Positions 1-5,701 of a stretch of 5,701 nt of DNA are shown here, one piece after another. The DNA comes from Hyphomicrobiales bacterium (GTDB lineage Bacteria; Pseudomonadota; Alphaproteobacteria; Rhizobiales; Kaistiaceae). The stretch is taken from the NCBI GenBank assembly GCA_017305815.1, contig JAFKJZ010000413.1, positions 1 through 5,701 on the forward strand, in the 5' to 3' direction. The number at the start of each line of letters is the position of its first letter. Positions within the stretch are counted from its first letter, which is position 1. A program made the position numbers and the translations under genes. The notes below the pieces were generated by a model. That model was not told the origin of the DNA. It worked only from the letters and a program-made list of their open reading frames with translations, and made no database searches.

Positions 1-108
1 CAGCGTCCGATGATCATCCTTCCCCACGATGCGGCGGGCGCCGCCTCACCGCATCTCGATGCCAATCGCTCGTTCATCACCGTCGAGAAGGGTGAGCGCG
101 AACCGTGA
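1..108 (+). CDS. C-terminal end of an unidentified protein (5' end outside window)
   Basis: Reading frame 1 is open from the first base to a TGA at 106-108, giving 35 residues that end in ITVEKGEREP. About three quarters of the codons end in G or C, which fits the GC-rich coding style of the other genes. The tail has mixed, globular-looking composition, with hydrophobic stretches around MIIL and SFITVE. No motif is visible and I cannot name a family. The gene would run towards the sulfatase gene (convergent), with a hairpin and T-run in the gap that could end its transcript. A short frame on the opposite strand (46-240) overlaps it but looks like a shadow. The call rests only on frame, codon bias and position, so it is tentative. 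Confidence 0.45.
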   Translation, partial: QRPMIILPHDAAGAASPHLDANRSFITVEKGEREP

Positions 109-321
109 GGGACGTGCTTGTGATGATGACCCGCCCGGCTGAGCATGTAGCCACCCGGGAGGGTGATGACGCGACAGGGCTGCGTGGGGCCAGCACGGCG
201 GTCCCGCGTTAGCCGGGCAGGCTTGGACGAAGGCAGGCATGGTATTGCCGCCGGTGGGCGTCCATGGCGGCGCAGCGCGGCGCCATGGATCTTTTCGGAT
301 ACCGCCGGCTCCCGCCGCGCC
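109..321. other. Convergent intergenic gap between the partial gene and the sulfatase
   Basis: This 213-bp gap separates two genes whose 3' ends face each other. Besides the main hairpin at 261-289 it contains a small hairpin with stem CACCC/GGGTG (152-156 and 161-165, loop GGGA). It also has an 8-bp inverted repeat GCCCGGCT (133-140) / AGCCGGGC (211-218), and a direct repeat TGATGAC at 124-130 and 164-170. I see no tRNA, riboswitch core or convincing reading frame. The 64-residue minus-strand frame here is Pro/Ala/Arg-rich with no recognisable domain. Confidence 0.5.
261..289. terminator. Near-perfect hairpin between convergent genes, putative terminator
   Basis: The 9-bp arms TCCATGGCG (261-269) and CGCCATGGA (281-289) are perfectly complementary. 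Inside them a single G/G mismatch is followed by a further CGC/GCG pairing and the triloop AGC. The element is therefore a 29-nt, almost fully paired hairpin. On the plus strand it is followed by ATCTTTTCGG, a short T-run expected of an intrinsic terminator for the plus-strand gene that ends at 108. On the minus strand it lies 32 nt after the sulfatase stop but lacks a T-run on its 3' side, so termination in that direction would be weaker or rely on the fold alone. The plus-strand gap of about 150 nt from stop to hairpin is rather long, which lowers confidence. Confidence 0.45.
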
Positions 322-1980
322 CTACTGCGGCGCCAGTGATTCCAGCTGTTTCAGGCGATTGAGCGCCGCTTCCTGCCGCAACAGCCCGTAATTGATGCCG
401 CTCGCGTTCAGCGAGCTGCCTTCCTGGTAGGGGAACTCCGTGAAGTCGGCGAAGAACTCCTTGATCTTCCCCTGCACCGGCACCAGCAGCCACATGTTGC
501 GCGCCAGGAATTCGGTGGCGCCGCCGCCTTCCTTCATGCCCCGTTCATAGGGATCCATGCGGAGATTGGCGATATTTGCCCAGGCCGGGACCTCGCGCGT
601 CGCGGTGGCGATGTTGCCTTCGCTCGAGACCGCGAAGGAGAGCTTCCAGTCGTTCCAGCGCAGCGCGTTCAGATTGCCACCCTGGTCGAAGTAGAACATC
701 GTATCGCGCGGCGGCTCCTTCGCTTCGCCCTTCAGCAGTTCGGTCAGGTCGTAGCCGTCGAGATGGACCTTGAACGTCTTCGAACCGGCCTGGAAGCCCT
801 TCTTCATCTGCTCCTTGATGTCGGGAATGCCGGCGGCGGTAGCAAACGTCGGCATCCAGTCGATCAGCGCTACGGGGTCGTTGATCTGCGTGCCGGGCTT
901 CACGACGCCCGGCCAACGCACCATCATCGGGATGCGGAAACCGCCTTCCCATGTCGTGCCCTTCTCGCCGTGGAACATCGTCATGGCGCCATCGGGCCAC
1001 AGCGCGATCTCGGCGCCGTTGTCGGTCGTGTAGACGACGATGGTGTCCTCGGTGATGCCGAGATCGTCGAGCTGCTTCAGCAGTTCGCCGACCATGCCGT
1101 CATGCTCGACCATGCCGTCGGCATGGATGCCCTTGCCGGTCTTGCCGAGCGATTCCTTCTTCAGATGCGTGAAGACGTGCATGCGGGTGGCGTTGAACCA
1201 GACGAAGAACGGCTTGTCGGCCTTGTGCTGGCGGTCGATGAAGTCCTTCGCAGCGGTCAGGAACTCCTCGTCGACGGTCTCCATGCGCTTGGTGTTGAGC
1301 GGGCCCGTGTCCTCGATCTTGCCATCGGCGAAGGAATGGATGACGCCGCGCGGACCGAACTTCTTCCGGAATTCCGGATCCTTCGGGTAGAAGTAGCCCT
1401 CCGGCTCCTCCTCGGCGTTGAGGTGGTAGAGGTTGCCGAAGAACTCGTCGAAGCCGTGATTGGTCGGCAGGTGCTGGTCCTGGTCGCCGAGATGGTTCTT
1501 GCCGAACTGCCCGGTGGCGTAGCCCTTGGTCTTCAGCACGTCGGCGATCGTCGGCATCCAGTCCTGGATGCCGTGCGGGTCGCCCGGCATGCCGATGGTC
1601 AGGAGGCCCGTGCGGAACGGCTCCTGGCCGAGGATGAACGAGGCACGGCCGGCGGTGCAGCTCTGCTGGCCGTAGGAATCGGTGAAGATCGCGCCCTCGC
1701 TGGCGATCCGGTCGATGTTCGGCGTGCGGTAGCCCATCAGGCCCATCGTGTAGGCGCTGATTTGCGGAATGCCGATGTCATCGCCAAAGATGACGAGGAT
1801 GTTCGGCATCTTGCCGGACGGGGCCGGCGCGTACTGCGCGCGCGCCGCGGCCGGCATGGCGGTCGCCGCGGAGACGGCGGCGAGCGCCGAGGTTGCGATC
1901 AGCGCCGTCGTTCCGGTCAATAGCGACCGCCTGCTGACGCCGTGGTCGGTCTGGTCGGGGGCAATCGGTCGATCGGTCAT
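322..1980 (-). CDS. Tat-exported type I (formylglycine) sulfatase, arylsulfatase-like
   Basis: The product is a 552-residue enzyme expected to hydrolyse sulfate esters; the natural substrate cannot be read from sequence. The start at 1980 is chosen because GGGAG lies 6 nt upstream and because it places the twin-arginine motif SRRSLL at residues 16-21. A hydrophobic stretch (about 22-42) and an ARA cleavage site near residue 48 follow. An open frame extends to 2142 but would bury the Tat signal. The sulfatase fold (PF00884 type) starts near residue 58. Visible active-site elements are IFGDDIG (D67, D68, metal ligands), C108-T-A-G-R112 (the Cys converted to formylglycine), GQFGKNHLG (K161, H163), a histidine at 268 in RMHVFTH, TTDNGAE (D320, N321, metal ligands) and GEKGTTWEGGFR (K340). 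The C-terminal subdomain begins near the segment FKVHLDGYDL. Length and motif order match the roughly 550-residue bacterial arylsulfatase group with CTAGR and NLYHLNAEEEPE signatures. No maturation enzyme gene is in the window. The calling of individual catalytic roles is by family analogy. Confidence 0.93.
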   Translation of the reverse strand: MTDRPIAPDQTDHGVSRRSLLTGTTALIATSALAAVSAATAMPAAARAQYAPAPSGKMPNILVIFGDDIGIPQISAYTMGLMGYRTPNIDRIASEGAIFTDSYGQQSCTAGRASFILGQEPFRTGLLTIGMPGDPHGIQDWMPTIADVLKTKGYATGQFGKNHLGDQDQHLPTNHGFDEFFGNLYHLNAEEEPEGYFYPKDPEFRKKFGPRGVIHSFADGKIEDTGPLNTKRMETVDEEFLTAAKDFIDRQHKADKPFFVWFNATRMHVFTHLKKESLGKTGKGIHADGMVEHDGMVGELLKQLDDLGITEDTIVVYTTDNGAEIALWPDGAMTMFHGEKGTTWEGGFRIPMMVRWPGVVKPGTQINDPVALIDWMPTFATAAGIPDIKEQMKKGFQAGSKTFKVHLDGYDLTELLKGEAKEPPRDTMFYFDQGGNLNALRWNDWKLSFAVSSEGNIATATREVPAWANIANLRMDPYERGMKEGGGATEFLARNMWLLVPVQGKIKEFFADFTEFPYQEGSSLNASGINYGLLRQEAALNRLKQLESLAPQ

Positions 1981-1986
1981 GTCATT

Positions 1987-1991
1987 CTCCC
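1987..1991 (-). promoter_or_regulatory. Ribosome binding site that fixes the sulfatase start
   Basis: On the minus strand GGGAG is followed by six bases and then ATG at 1980-1978. This is the only good Shine-Dalgarno/start pair in frame near the Tat signal. It supports a 552-residue protein rather than the longer 606-residue frame. An out-of-frame ATG at 1985-1983 reads M-T-stop, and its TGA overlaps the true start. Confidence 0.75.
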
Positions 1992-2254
1992 GGTGTGGCT
2001 GAGGAAAGAGGACATCTCCCTGTGCGGGTCTCCTCGCGGGCCGCTTGGCGGGTCCTTCGCAGGATATCGCTCGGTCAGGAATCGGGCGGGGGCGTTCGGG
2101 ATGGGATGAGGCTGTCGCAGGGCGCGCCAGGGCGTAACGCATGCCGGCCGCGAGGGGCGGCGGCCGGGGAAGAGTACGATGCAGGCTGCTTCGTCATCAC
2201 GAATTCTCCGGCGGATGGCGGAGCGGGTGTGATCTGCGGCAACGAAAAGCAAGG

Positions 2255-2273
2255 CCCCGGCCGAAGGTCGGGG
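2255..2273 (-). terminator. Terminator-like hairpin upstream of the sulfatase
   Basis: Read on the minus strand, CCCCGACC, loop TTC and GGCCGGGG form an 8-bp stem with one wobble pair. It is followed by CCTTGCTTTTCG, half of which is T. That is the layout of an intrinsic terminator, yet no gene ends just upstream of it on this strand, because the autotransporter already has its own terminator at 2553-2585. It could end a short RNA, act as an attenuator in the sulfatase leader, or serve as a second-line terminator. The T-tract is interrupted, so its strength is uncertain. Confidence 0.4.
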
Positions 2274-2316
2274 AGATGTAGAATTCTGGAGTGGACGCTA
2301 GGTCAGTCCGGAGGCA

Positions 2317-2345
2317 AATCTGTCCGCTTACTGCTTTCGAGTCAA
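2317..2345 (-). promoter_or_regulatory. Weak sigma-70-like promoter candidate for the sulfatase leader
   Basis: On the minus strand TTGACT (2345-2340) is a good -35 hexamer. It is followed after 17 bases by CAGATT (2322-2317), which matches only three positions of the TATAAT -10 consensus. A start near 2310 would give a leader of about 330 nt that includes the hairpin at 2255-2273. Alphaproteobacterial -10 boxes are often poorly conserved, so the match is only suggestive and no start site can be confirmed from sequence. Confidence 0.2.
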
Positions 2346-2366
2346 TTCCGTTTCGTAACCGTCTGA

Positions 2367-2480
2367 ATTGATCGGCAGTCCTGTCGTGAGCGGATTGTTT
2401 GCCGGGATGGATTGCTTGGGCTACCGGAATATCGGCTTTCCGGTCTGTCGTATTCGCAGGCAGGGTTGCGGCCGATCAAT
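2367..2480. repeat. Nested inverted repeats, possible structured RNA or operator region
   Basis: The outer arms ATTGATCGGC (2367-2376) and GCCGATCAAT (2471-2480) are a perfect 10-bp inverted repeat. A further CCTG (2380-2383) / CAGG (2461-2464) pairing sits just inside. The interior holds a second perfect dyad, ACCGGAA (2423-2429) / TTCCGGT (2438-2444), around an 8-nt loop. The direct repeat CTGTCG also occurs twice (2381-2386 and 2445-2450 area). The element could fold as a branched RNA on either strand or be a pair of protein-binding dyads upstream of the sulfatase promoter. I match it to no known RNA family. Confidence 0.3.
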
Positions 2481-2552
2481 ATTTCTTGAAACGGCAATGT
2501 TTGCGATGTCGGGGTTTCCACTCGGGCAGGTCGCGCAAGGCGGCTCCAAGGA

Positions 2553-2585
2553 AAACGCCCCGGAGCTTGCGGCTCCGGGGCGTTT
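2553..2585 (-). terminator. Intrinsic terminator of the autotransporter gene
   Basis: The arms AAACGCCCCGGAGC (2553-2566) and its exact complement (2572-2585) make a perfect 14-bp, mostly G/C stem around a 5-nt loop. On the minus strand the stem ends in GCGTTTTCCTTGG, giving a T-run right after the hairpin, and it begins about 30 nt past the autotransporter stop codon. The A/T pairs at the stem base make it potentially bidirectional. It implies that the sulfatase has its own promoter. Confidence 0.85.
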
Positions 2586-2615
2586 CACATCCAGGTTTCA
2601 GAGGCGGCGAGCGCC

Positions 2616-5600
2616 CTAGAAGTTATGGCTGGCCTTCAGGCCGAAGGCGTTCTCGGTCGAGGTCTGACCGAAATTGCCGTCGTAGAAGGCGCGGACGGTG
2701 TTGCCGTTCTCGCACAGGACGTCGACGCCGGCCGAGGTGTTCCACAGCAGCCGGTCGCTGCTGCTGGTGATCGTGAAGTCGCCGGCATCGGGCGTGACGG
2801 TCGCGAAACGTGCCGTCAGGTCGTAACTGTCGTTGGAGAACACGGTGACGCCACCCCGGACATAGGGGCGGATCATCGTGCCGCCGGTCGTCACCACCTG
2901 CCCGCCGACCTCGATGGACGGCGCCGCGCTGAAGACGGTGCGCGAGACGCTGTCGACCGACATAGCCGCGACGCCGCCCGTCTCGGTGAACGCCGACTGG
3001 TAGAGATAGGTGGCGTTGCCTTCGATCTGCGGACGGACATAGACCTTGTCGTTGCCGAAGTCGTAGGCGGCGCGCAGGCGGCCGTTCAGCGAGCCGGCTT
3101 CCGGCTTGCTGGTCAGGTCGTTGTAGAAGTCGCCGAAGGCGACGAAGCGCTCGGAATCGTACCAGCCATAGCTGCCGGACGCCGAGGCGGCGAGCGTCAG
3201 CGGACCCGGCACGTACTTCAGCACCACGCCGCCTTCGACCTGCTTGCCGTCGCTGGTCGAGCCGTCGGCACCGTTGGACTTGGACGTGCTGGCCGCGAAG
3301 GCGAAGCCCAGGCGGTAGTTGTCCTTGACGGCATATTGCGCGCCGCCGGCGAGTTCCCAGGTGTCGCGGGTGAAGCCGGACGTGTCGAAGGTGCTGTCGC
3401 GGTCGAAGGTGCGGTAGCCGATGCGGCCCCAGGCGCATTCGCCTTCGGCATTGAACACATAGGCGCCGTCCCGGACCTTACAGCTCATCAGGCTGTTGGC
3501 GAAGCCGAGCGAGTTGTAGGTCGCCATCAGCTGTTCGTTCAGATGATCGGCCGGCGTCAGCTGGTTGTAGGCTTCGTTGACCGCCTCGATCGAGGTGAGG
3601 TTCAGCAGCGACAACGCGATCGGATCGAGCGCGCCGACATTGCCGATCACCTGGTTCAGGTAGCTGCCGAAGGCGCGCCCGTTCTCGTTCAGTCCGTCGA
3701 CGAGATACTCGTAGCCCGCAACCGTCAGGTCGAGGTGGTCTTCATTGACGTTGTCGATGGCGTACTGGACCAGCGGGTTGGAGACCAGCAGCGCGCTGGT
3801 GGTCACCGTGTCGGCCGTCAGCACCGTGAAGGTCTGGTCGAACTGGCCGAGCGAGGTGAAGTGCAGGCCGAGCCTGCCTGAAAGGCTCGCGGTGCCCGAG
3901 ACGTCCAGCCGGTCGGCCGTCGAGCCGGCGAGGTCGATGTCGAGCAGCAGCGTGCCGGTGGAGCCGTTGACGAACGAGCCGGTGAGCGCGGTCGTTGCGA
4001 CCTGGCCCACTTCGCCGACCGAGACGCTGCCATCGTTCGTCAGCGTGTTGCCGGAGCCAAGATGGACGGTATCGCCCATGTTGAAGACGCCGTCCTCGCC
4101 GTTGAGGAAGCTGTTCGACCAGTCGCTGAGCACGACATTGCCGGTGATCGTGCCATTGTTGACGATCGACGTATTGTTGTCGTTCGCCAGGATGGCGAGG
4201 CCGTTGATGCCGTCGGCGCTGTCGATCGTGCCGGCGTTGACGAGGCTGTTTTCGTAGCCGCCGTCGAAATGCACGGCCGCGAAGCCGGCGCCGCCGGTCA
4301 CCCGGCCGCCGTCGACCGTCACCGACTGGTCGCCATAGCTGACGAGGTGGATGGCGTCCTGGTGGGCGGAGATGTCGCCGTCGACGGTGACATCGATGTC
4401 GGCATTGGCGGTTTCCGCGTAAATGCCGTCATAGTTGGCCGCCGTGATATCGCCGGTATGCTCGATCGTGATCGCGCCGTCATCGCTGCTGTTGACGGCG
4501 TTGATGCCATACCCGTCGGCGAGGATGTCGCCGGTGCTGGTGATGGTGATGGCGCCGAGGGCCGAGGTGGCGATGATGCCGCTGCCCTTGTTGGCGGTGA
4601 CATTGCCCGTCTGGGTGACCTGGACCGCGGTGAGGCCCTCGTTCTTGGCGACGATGCCGTCCAGATCGGCGAGGATCGCGCCATTGCCGATGACCGTCAC
4701 GGCGCCGGTCGTCGACGAGGCGACGATGCCGGTGCCCGTGTTGGAGGTGATGGCGCCGGCGGTCACGCTCACCGAGGCGTCGCCTTCGTTGGTCGCGACG
4801 ATGCCGTCGAGTTCGGCGATCAGCGAACCGATCGTGGTCACCTTCACCTCGCCCGTGGAGGAGGAGGCGACGATGCCGGTGCCCGTGTTGGAGGTGAGGC
4901 TGCCGTCCTGGTAGACCGTGACCTTGCCGGAGCCGATATTGGTGGCGTCGATGCCGTCCAGTTCGGCGGTCAGGGTTCCGGTGTTCGAGACTTCCAGCTC
5001 GCCATTGGCCGAGCTCACGACGATGCCGGTTCCCTTGTAGGCCGTCAGGTCGCCGATCTGCGTCACCGAGATCTTGGCGTTGCCTTCGTTGGTCGCGACG
5101 ATGCCGTCGACATCGGCGGTGAGGTCGCCCTCGCTCCGCACCGAGATCTCGCCGTCGGTCGACGAGGCGATGATGCCCGTGCCCTTGTAGGCGGTGATGT
5201 TGCCGCTGCGCTCGATGGTGATCTTGCCGTAGCCCTCATTGCCCGTGACGATGCCGTTCAGCTCGGCGGTGATGTCGCCTTCGCCGGTGACGTTGACTGC
5301 GCCGGGGGCGGACCAGGCCGTGATGCCCGACTTCGCATAGGAGGTCAGTTCGCCGTTCTGCTCGACCGAGACCGCGTTGTTACCGAGGCTGCTGGCCTTG
5401 ATGCCTTCCAGCTTGCTCGTCACGGCGCCGTTGTTGGTCACCTTGACGATGCCGGTCGCCGACGAGGCCAGGATGCCGGCGCCGTCATAGGAGGTGACGC
5501 CGCCGCTGGTGATCTCGACCTTCTGTCCGCTCAGGTTCGTGGCGGTGATGCCGTCGAGCTTGGCGGTAACGGCTCCCGTCGAAACCGTGACGGCGCCGGT

Positions 5601-5701
5601 AGGCGTGTAGGCGTCGATGCCCTTGCCGGCGTTGGAGAGGACGGTGCCGGTCTGGTCGACGGTGACGTCGCCCGAGCCGGTCTTGGCATGGATGCCGGTG
5701 G
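2616..5701 (-). CDS. Large type Va autotransporter with beta-solenoid passenger (5' end outside window)
   Basis: The frame is open from the window edge to a TAG at 2618-2616, giving 1,027 C-terminal residues with no start in view; a GTG at 5441 is only an internal Val. From the N-terminal side come about 19 solenoid turns (about 4350-5701), then a looser NxGTI-type region (about 4050-4350). A junction segment with LLLDIDLAGSTADRLDVSG (about 3880-3960) resembles the folding core of pertactin-like passengers. A helical linker with LTPADHLNEQL (about 3530-3570) follows, then a pair of cysteines 15 residues apart (codons 3480-3482 and 3435-3437). The translocator barrel occupies about 2619-3440 (some 274 residues, the usual size of PF03797), with WGRIGY near its start and a terminal Phe in ASHNF, the expected BAM signal. 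The passenger would be displayed on the cell surface. Adhesion or biofilm roles are typical of the family, but its function is not shown here. Signal peptide and full length lie beyond 5701. Confidence 0.93.
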   Translation of the reverse strand, partial: TGIHAKTGSGDVTVDQTGTVLSNAGKGIDAYTPTGAVTVSTGAVTAKLDGITATNLSGQKVEITSGGVTSYDGAGILASSATGIVKVTNNGAVTSKLEGIKASSLGNNAVSVEQNGELTSYAKSGITAWSAPGAVNVTGEGDITAELNGIVTGNEGYGKITIERSGNITAYKGTGIIASSTDGEISVRSEGDLTADVDGIVATNEGNAKISVTQIGDLTAYKGTGIVVSSANGELEVSNTGTLTAELDGIDATNIGSGKVTVYQDGSLTSNTGTGIVASSSTGEVKVTTIGSLIAELDGIVATNEGDASVSVTAGAITSNTGTGIVASSTTGAVTVIGNGAILADLDGIVAKNEGLTAVQVTQTGNVTANKGSGIIATSALGAITITSTGDILADGYGINAVNSSDDGAITIEHTGDITAANYDGIYAETANADIDVTVDGDISAHQDAIHLVSYGDQSVTVDGGRVTGGAGFAAVHFDGGYENSLVNAGTIDSADGINGLAILANDNNTSIVNNGTITGNVVLSDWSNSFLNGEDGVFNMGDTVHLGSGNTLTNDGSVSVGEVGQVATTALTGSFVNGSTGTLLLDIDLAGSTADRLDVSGTASLSGRLGLHFTSLGQFDQTFTVLTADTVTTSALLVSNPLVQYAIDNVNEDHLDLTVAGYEYLVDGLNENGRAFGSYLNQVIGNVGALDPIALSLLNLTSIEAVNEAYNQLTPADHLNEQLMATYNSLGFANSLMSCKVRDGAYVFNAEGECAWGRIGYRTFDRDSTFDTSGFTRDTWELAGGAQYAVKDNYRLGFAFAASTSKSNGADGSTSDGKQVEGGVVLKYVPGPLTLAASASGSYGWYDSERFVAFGDFYNDLTSKPEAGSLNGRLRAAYDFGNDKVYVRPQIEGNATYLYQSAFTETGGVAAMSVDSVSRTVFSAAPSIEVGGQVVTTGGTMIRPYVRGGVTVFSNDSYDLTARFATVTPDAGDFTITSSSDRLLWNTSAGVDVLCENGNTVRAFYDGNFGQTSTENAFGLKASHNF
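2619..3440 (-). other. Autotransporter translocator beta-barrel domain
   Basis: This part of the protein shows alternating hydrophobic and polar residues with aromatic girdle positions, for example WGRIGYRTF, YRLGFAFAAS and VYVRPQIEGNATYLY. It ends in Phe, matching PF03797-type barrels. The segments follow the usual order: an early strand with WGR, a glycine-rich YGWY strand, a RPYVRGGVTVF strand, and a final strand ending in GLKASHNF. One extra cysteine lies in VLCENGNTV (codon 2712-2714). The boundary at 3440 is an estimate. Confidence 0.88.
4422..5701 (-). repeat. Alternating 24/26-residue solenoid repeat array inside the autotransporter
   Basis: Each turn opens with G-I (or a close variant) and carries two or three short strands rich in Val/Ile/Thr separated by Gly. 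The reverse-strand codon for this Ile falls at 5691, 5616, 5547, 5472, 5400, 5322, 5250, 5172, 5100, 5022, 4950, 4872, 4800, 4725, 4653, 4575, 4503 and 4422. From 5472 to 4503 the spacing alternates 72 and 78 bp (24 and 26 residues), with one turn of 75 bp. The two turn types differ: one begins GIVASSTTG and ends in A-x-L-D-G; the other begins GIVATNEG and ends in T-x-x-x-G-T-G. The array continues past the window edge. It is coding sequence in frame, not a separate element. Confidence 0.9.

Larger units (their letters stand above)
1981..2615. other. 635-bp intergenic region without a convincing gene
   Basis: This gap lies between the autotransporter stop (2616) and the sulfatase start (1980), both on the minus strand. 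It contains the autotransporter terminator (2553-2585), a more AT-rich stretch (about 2281-2520) with inverted repeats, and a weak promoter candidate. It also holds a terminator-like hairpin (2255-2273) and a GC-only hairpin with 8-bp arms CCGGCCGC (2144-2151) and GCGGCCGG (2160-2167). Several open frames cross it on both strands. They are Arg/Pro-rich, begin at TTG or run through the terminator, and show no family signature. The region is likely regulatory leader plus spacer. Confidence 0.6.

Noticed and set aside
130..240. Cobalamin-type riboswitch in the GC-rich convergent gap
   Set aside because: Some G/C-rich strings looked similar, but the conserved B12 box and core helices are not found on either strand.
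763..1923. 386-residue plus-strand frame opposite the sulfatase
   Set aside because: It is the antisense shadow of the sulfatase, with high Arg/Val/Gly composition expected from complementing GC-rich codons and no domain.
1981..2142. N-terminal extension of the sulfatase to 606 residues
   Set aside because: It would place 54 Arg/Pro-rich residues before the Tat motif and ignores the good ribosome binding site at 1987-1991.
1977..2252. 91-residue minus-strand frame ending in a 4-bp ATGA overlap with the sulfatase start
   Set aside because: It begins at a TTG inside the T-rich tail of a hairpin, has no ribosome binding site at that point and is Arg/Pro-rich without a recognisable domain. The overlap is likely chance.
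2381..2398. Pho box (CTGTCGT followed by GGATTGT)
   Set aside because: The first half resembles CTGTCAT but the second half does not match, so phosphate control is not supported.
2368..2770. Plus-strand frames of 83 and 123 residues in the intergenic region
   Set aside because: They run through the strong terminator hairpin and into the autotransporter's 3' end, and become an Arg-rich string with no family signature.
2625..3881. 418-residue plus-strand frame opposite the autotransporter barrel
   Set aside because: It is an antisense shadow: the opposite strand has a complete, family-consistent barrel ending in Phe.
4422..5701. CRISPR array or non-coding satellite
   Set aside because: The periodic DNA is fully in frame, the units are 72/78 bp and diverged, and the translation is a standard glycine-rich solenoid. 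There are no uniform short repeats with unique spacers.

Overview
The window reads as chromosomal DNA of a GC-rich Gram-negative bacterium, most likely an alphaproteobacterium and plausibly Hyphomicrobiales. This rests on strong G/C bias at third codon positions, a type V autotransporter ending in Phe (so an outer membrane is present), a Tat-exported sulfatase of a kind I associate with alpha- and betaproteobacteria, and glycine-rich repeats of a style frequent in alphaproteobacterial autotransporters. The taxonomic placement is inference; no rRNA or other marker gene is present.

Layout, left to right. Positions 1-108 hold the last 35 codons of a plus-strand gene I do not recognise. Positions 109-321 are a convergent intergenic gap containing a near-perfect 29-nt hairpin. 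Positions 322-1980 (minus) encode a complete 552-residue type I sulfatase with a Tat signal peptide, both metal-ligand regions and a C-T-A-G-R formylglycine motif. Positions 1981-2615 carry no convincing gene. They contain a clear intrinsic terminator for the upstream autotransporter (2553-2585), a nested inverted-repeat region (2367-2480), a weak promoter candidate, and a second terminator-like hairpin (2255-2273) inside what should be the sulfatase leader. Positions 2616-5701 (minus) encode the C-terminal 1,027 residues of a very large autotransporter whose 5' end lies outside the window.

The most structured signal is in the autotransporter passenger. It is a beta-solenoid-type repeat in which turns of 24 and 26 residues alternate (72 + 78 bp, a 150-bp super-period). 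It is followed by a degenerate capping region, a pertactin-like junction segment, a linker, a two-cysteine motif and the 12-stranded-barrel-type translocator. Some repeat copies share 29-34 bp identical DNA blocks, so the array may change length by recombination.

The two main genes are co-directional but separated by 635 bp and a terminator, so they are probably independent transcription units. Both products act beyond the inner membrane: the sulfatase in the periplasm or outside, the autotransporter on the cell surface. A link between them, such as interaction with sulfated host or algal glycans, is speculative. I found no defence system, mobile element, CRISPR array, tRNA or rRNA, and I do not claim a wholly new system here.
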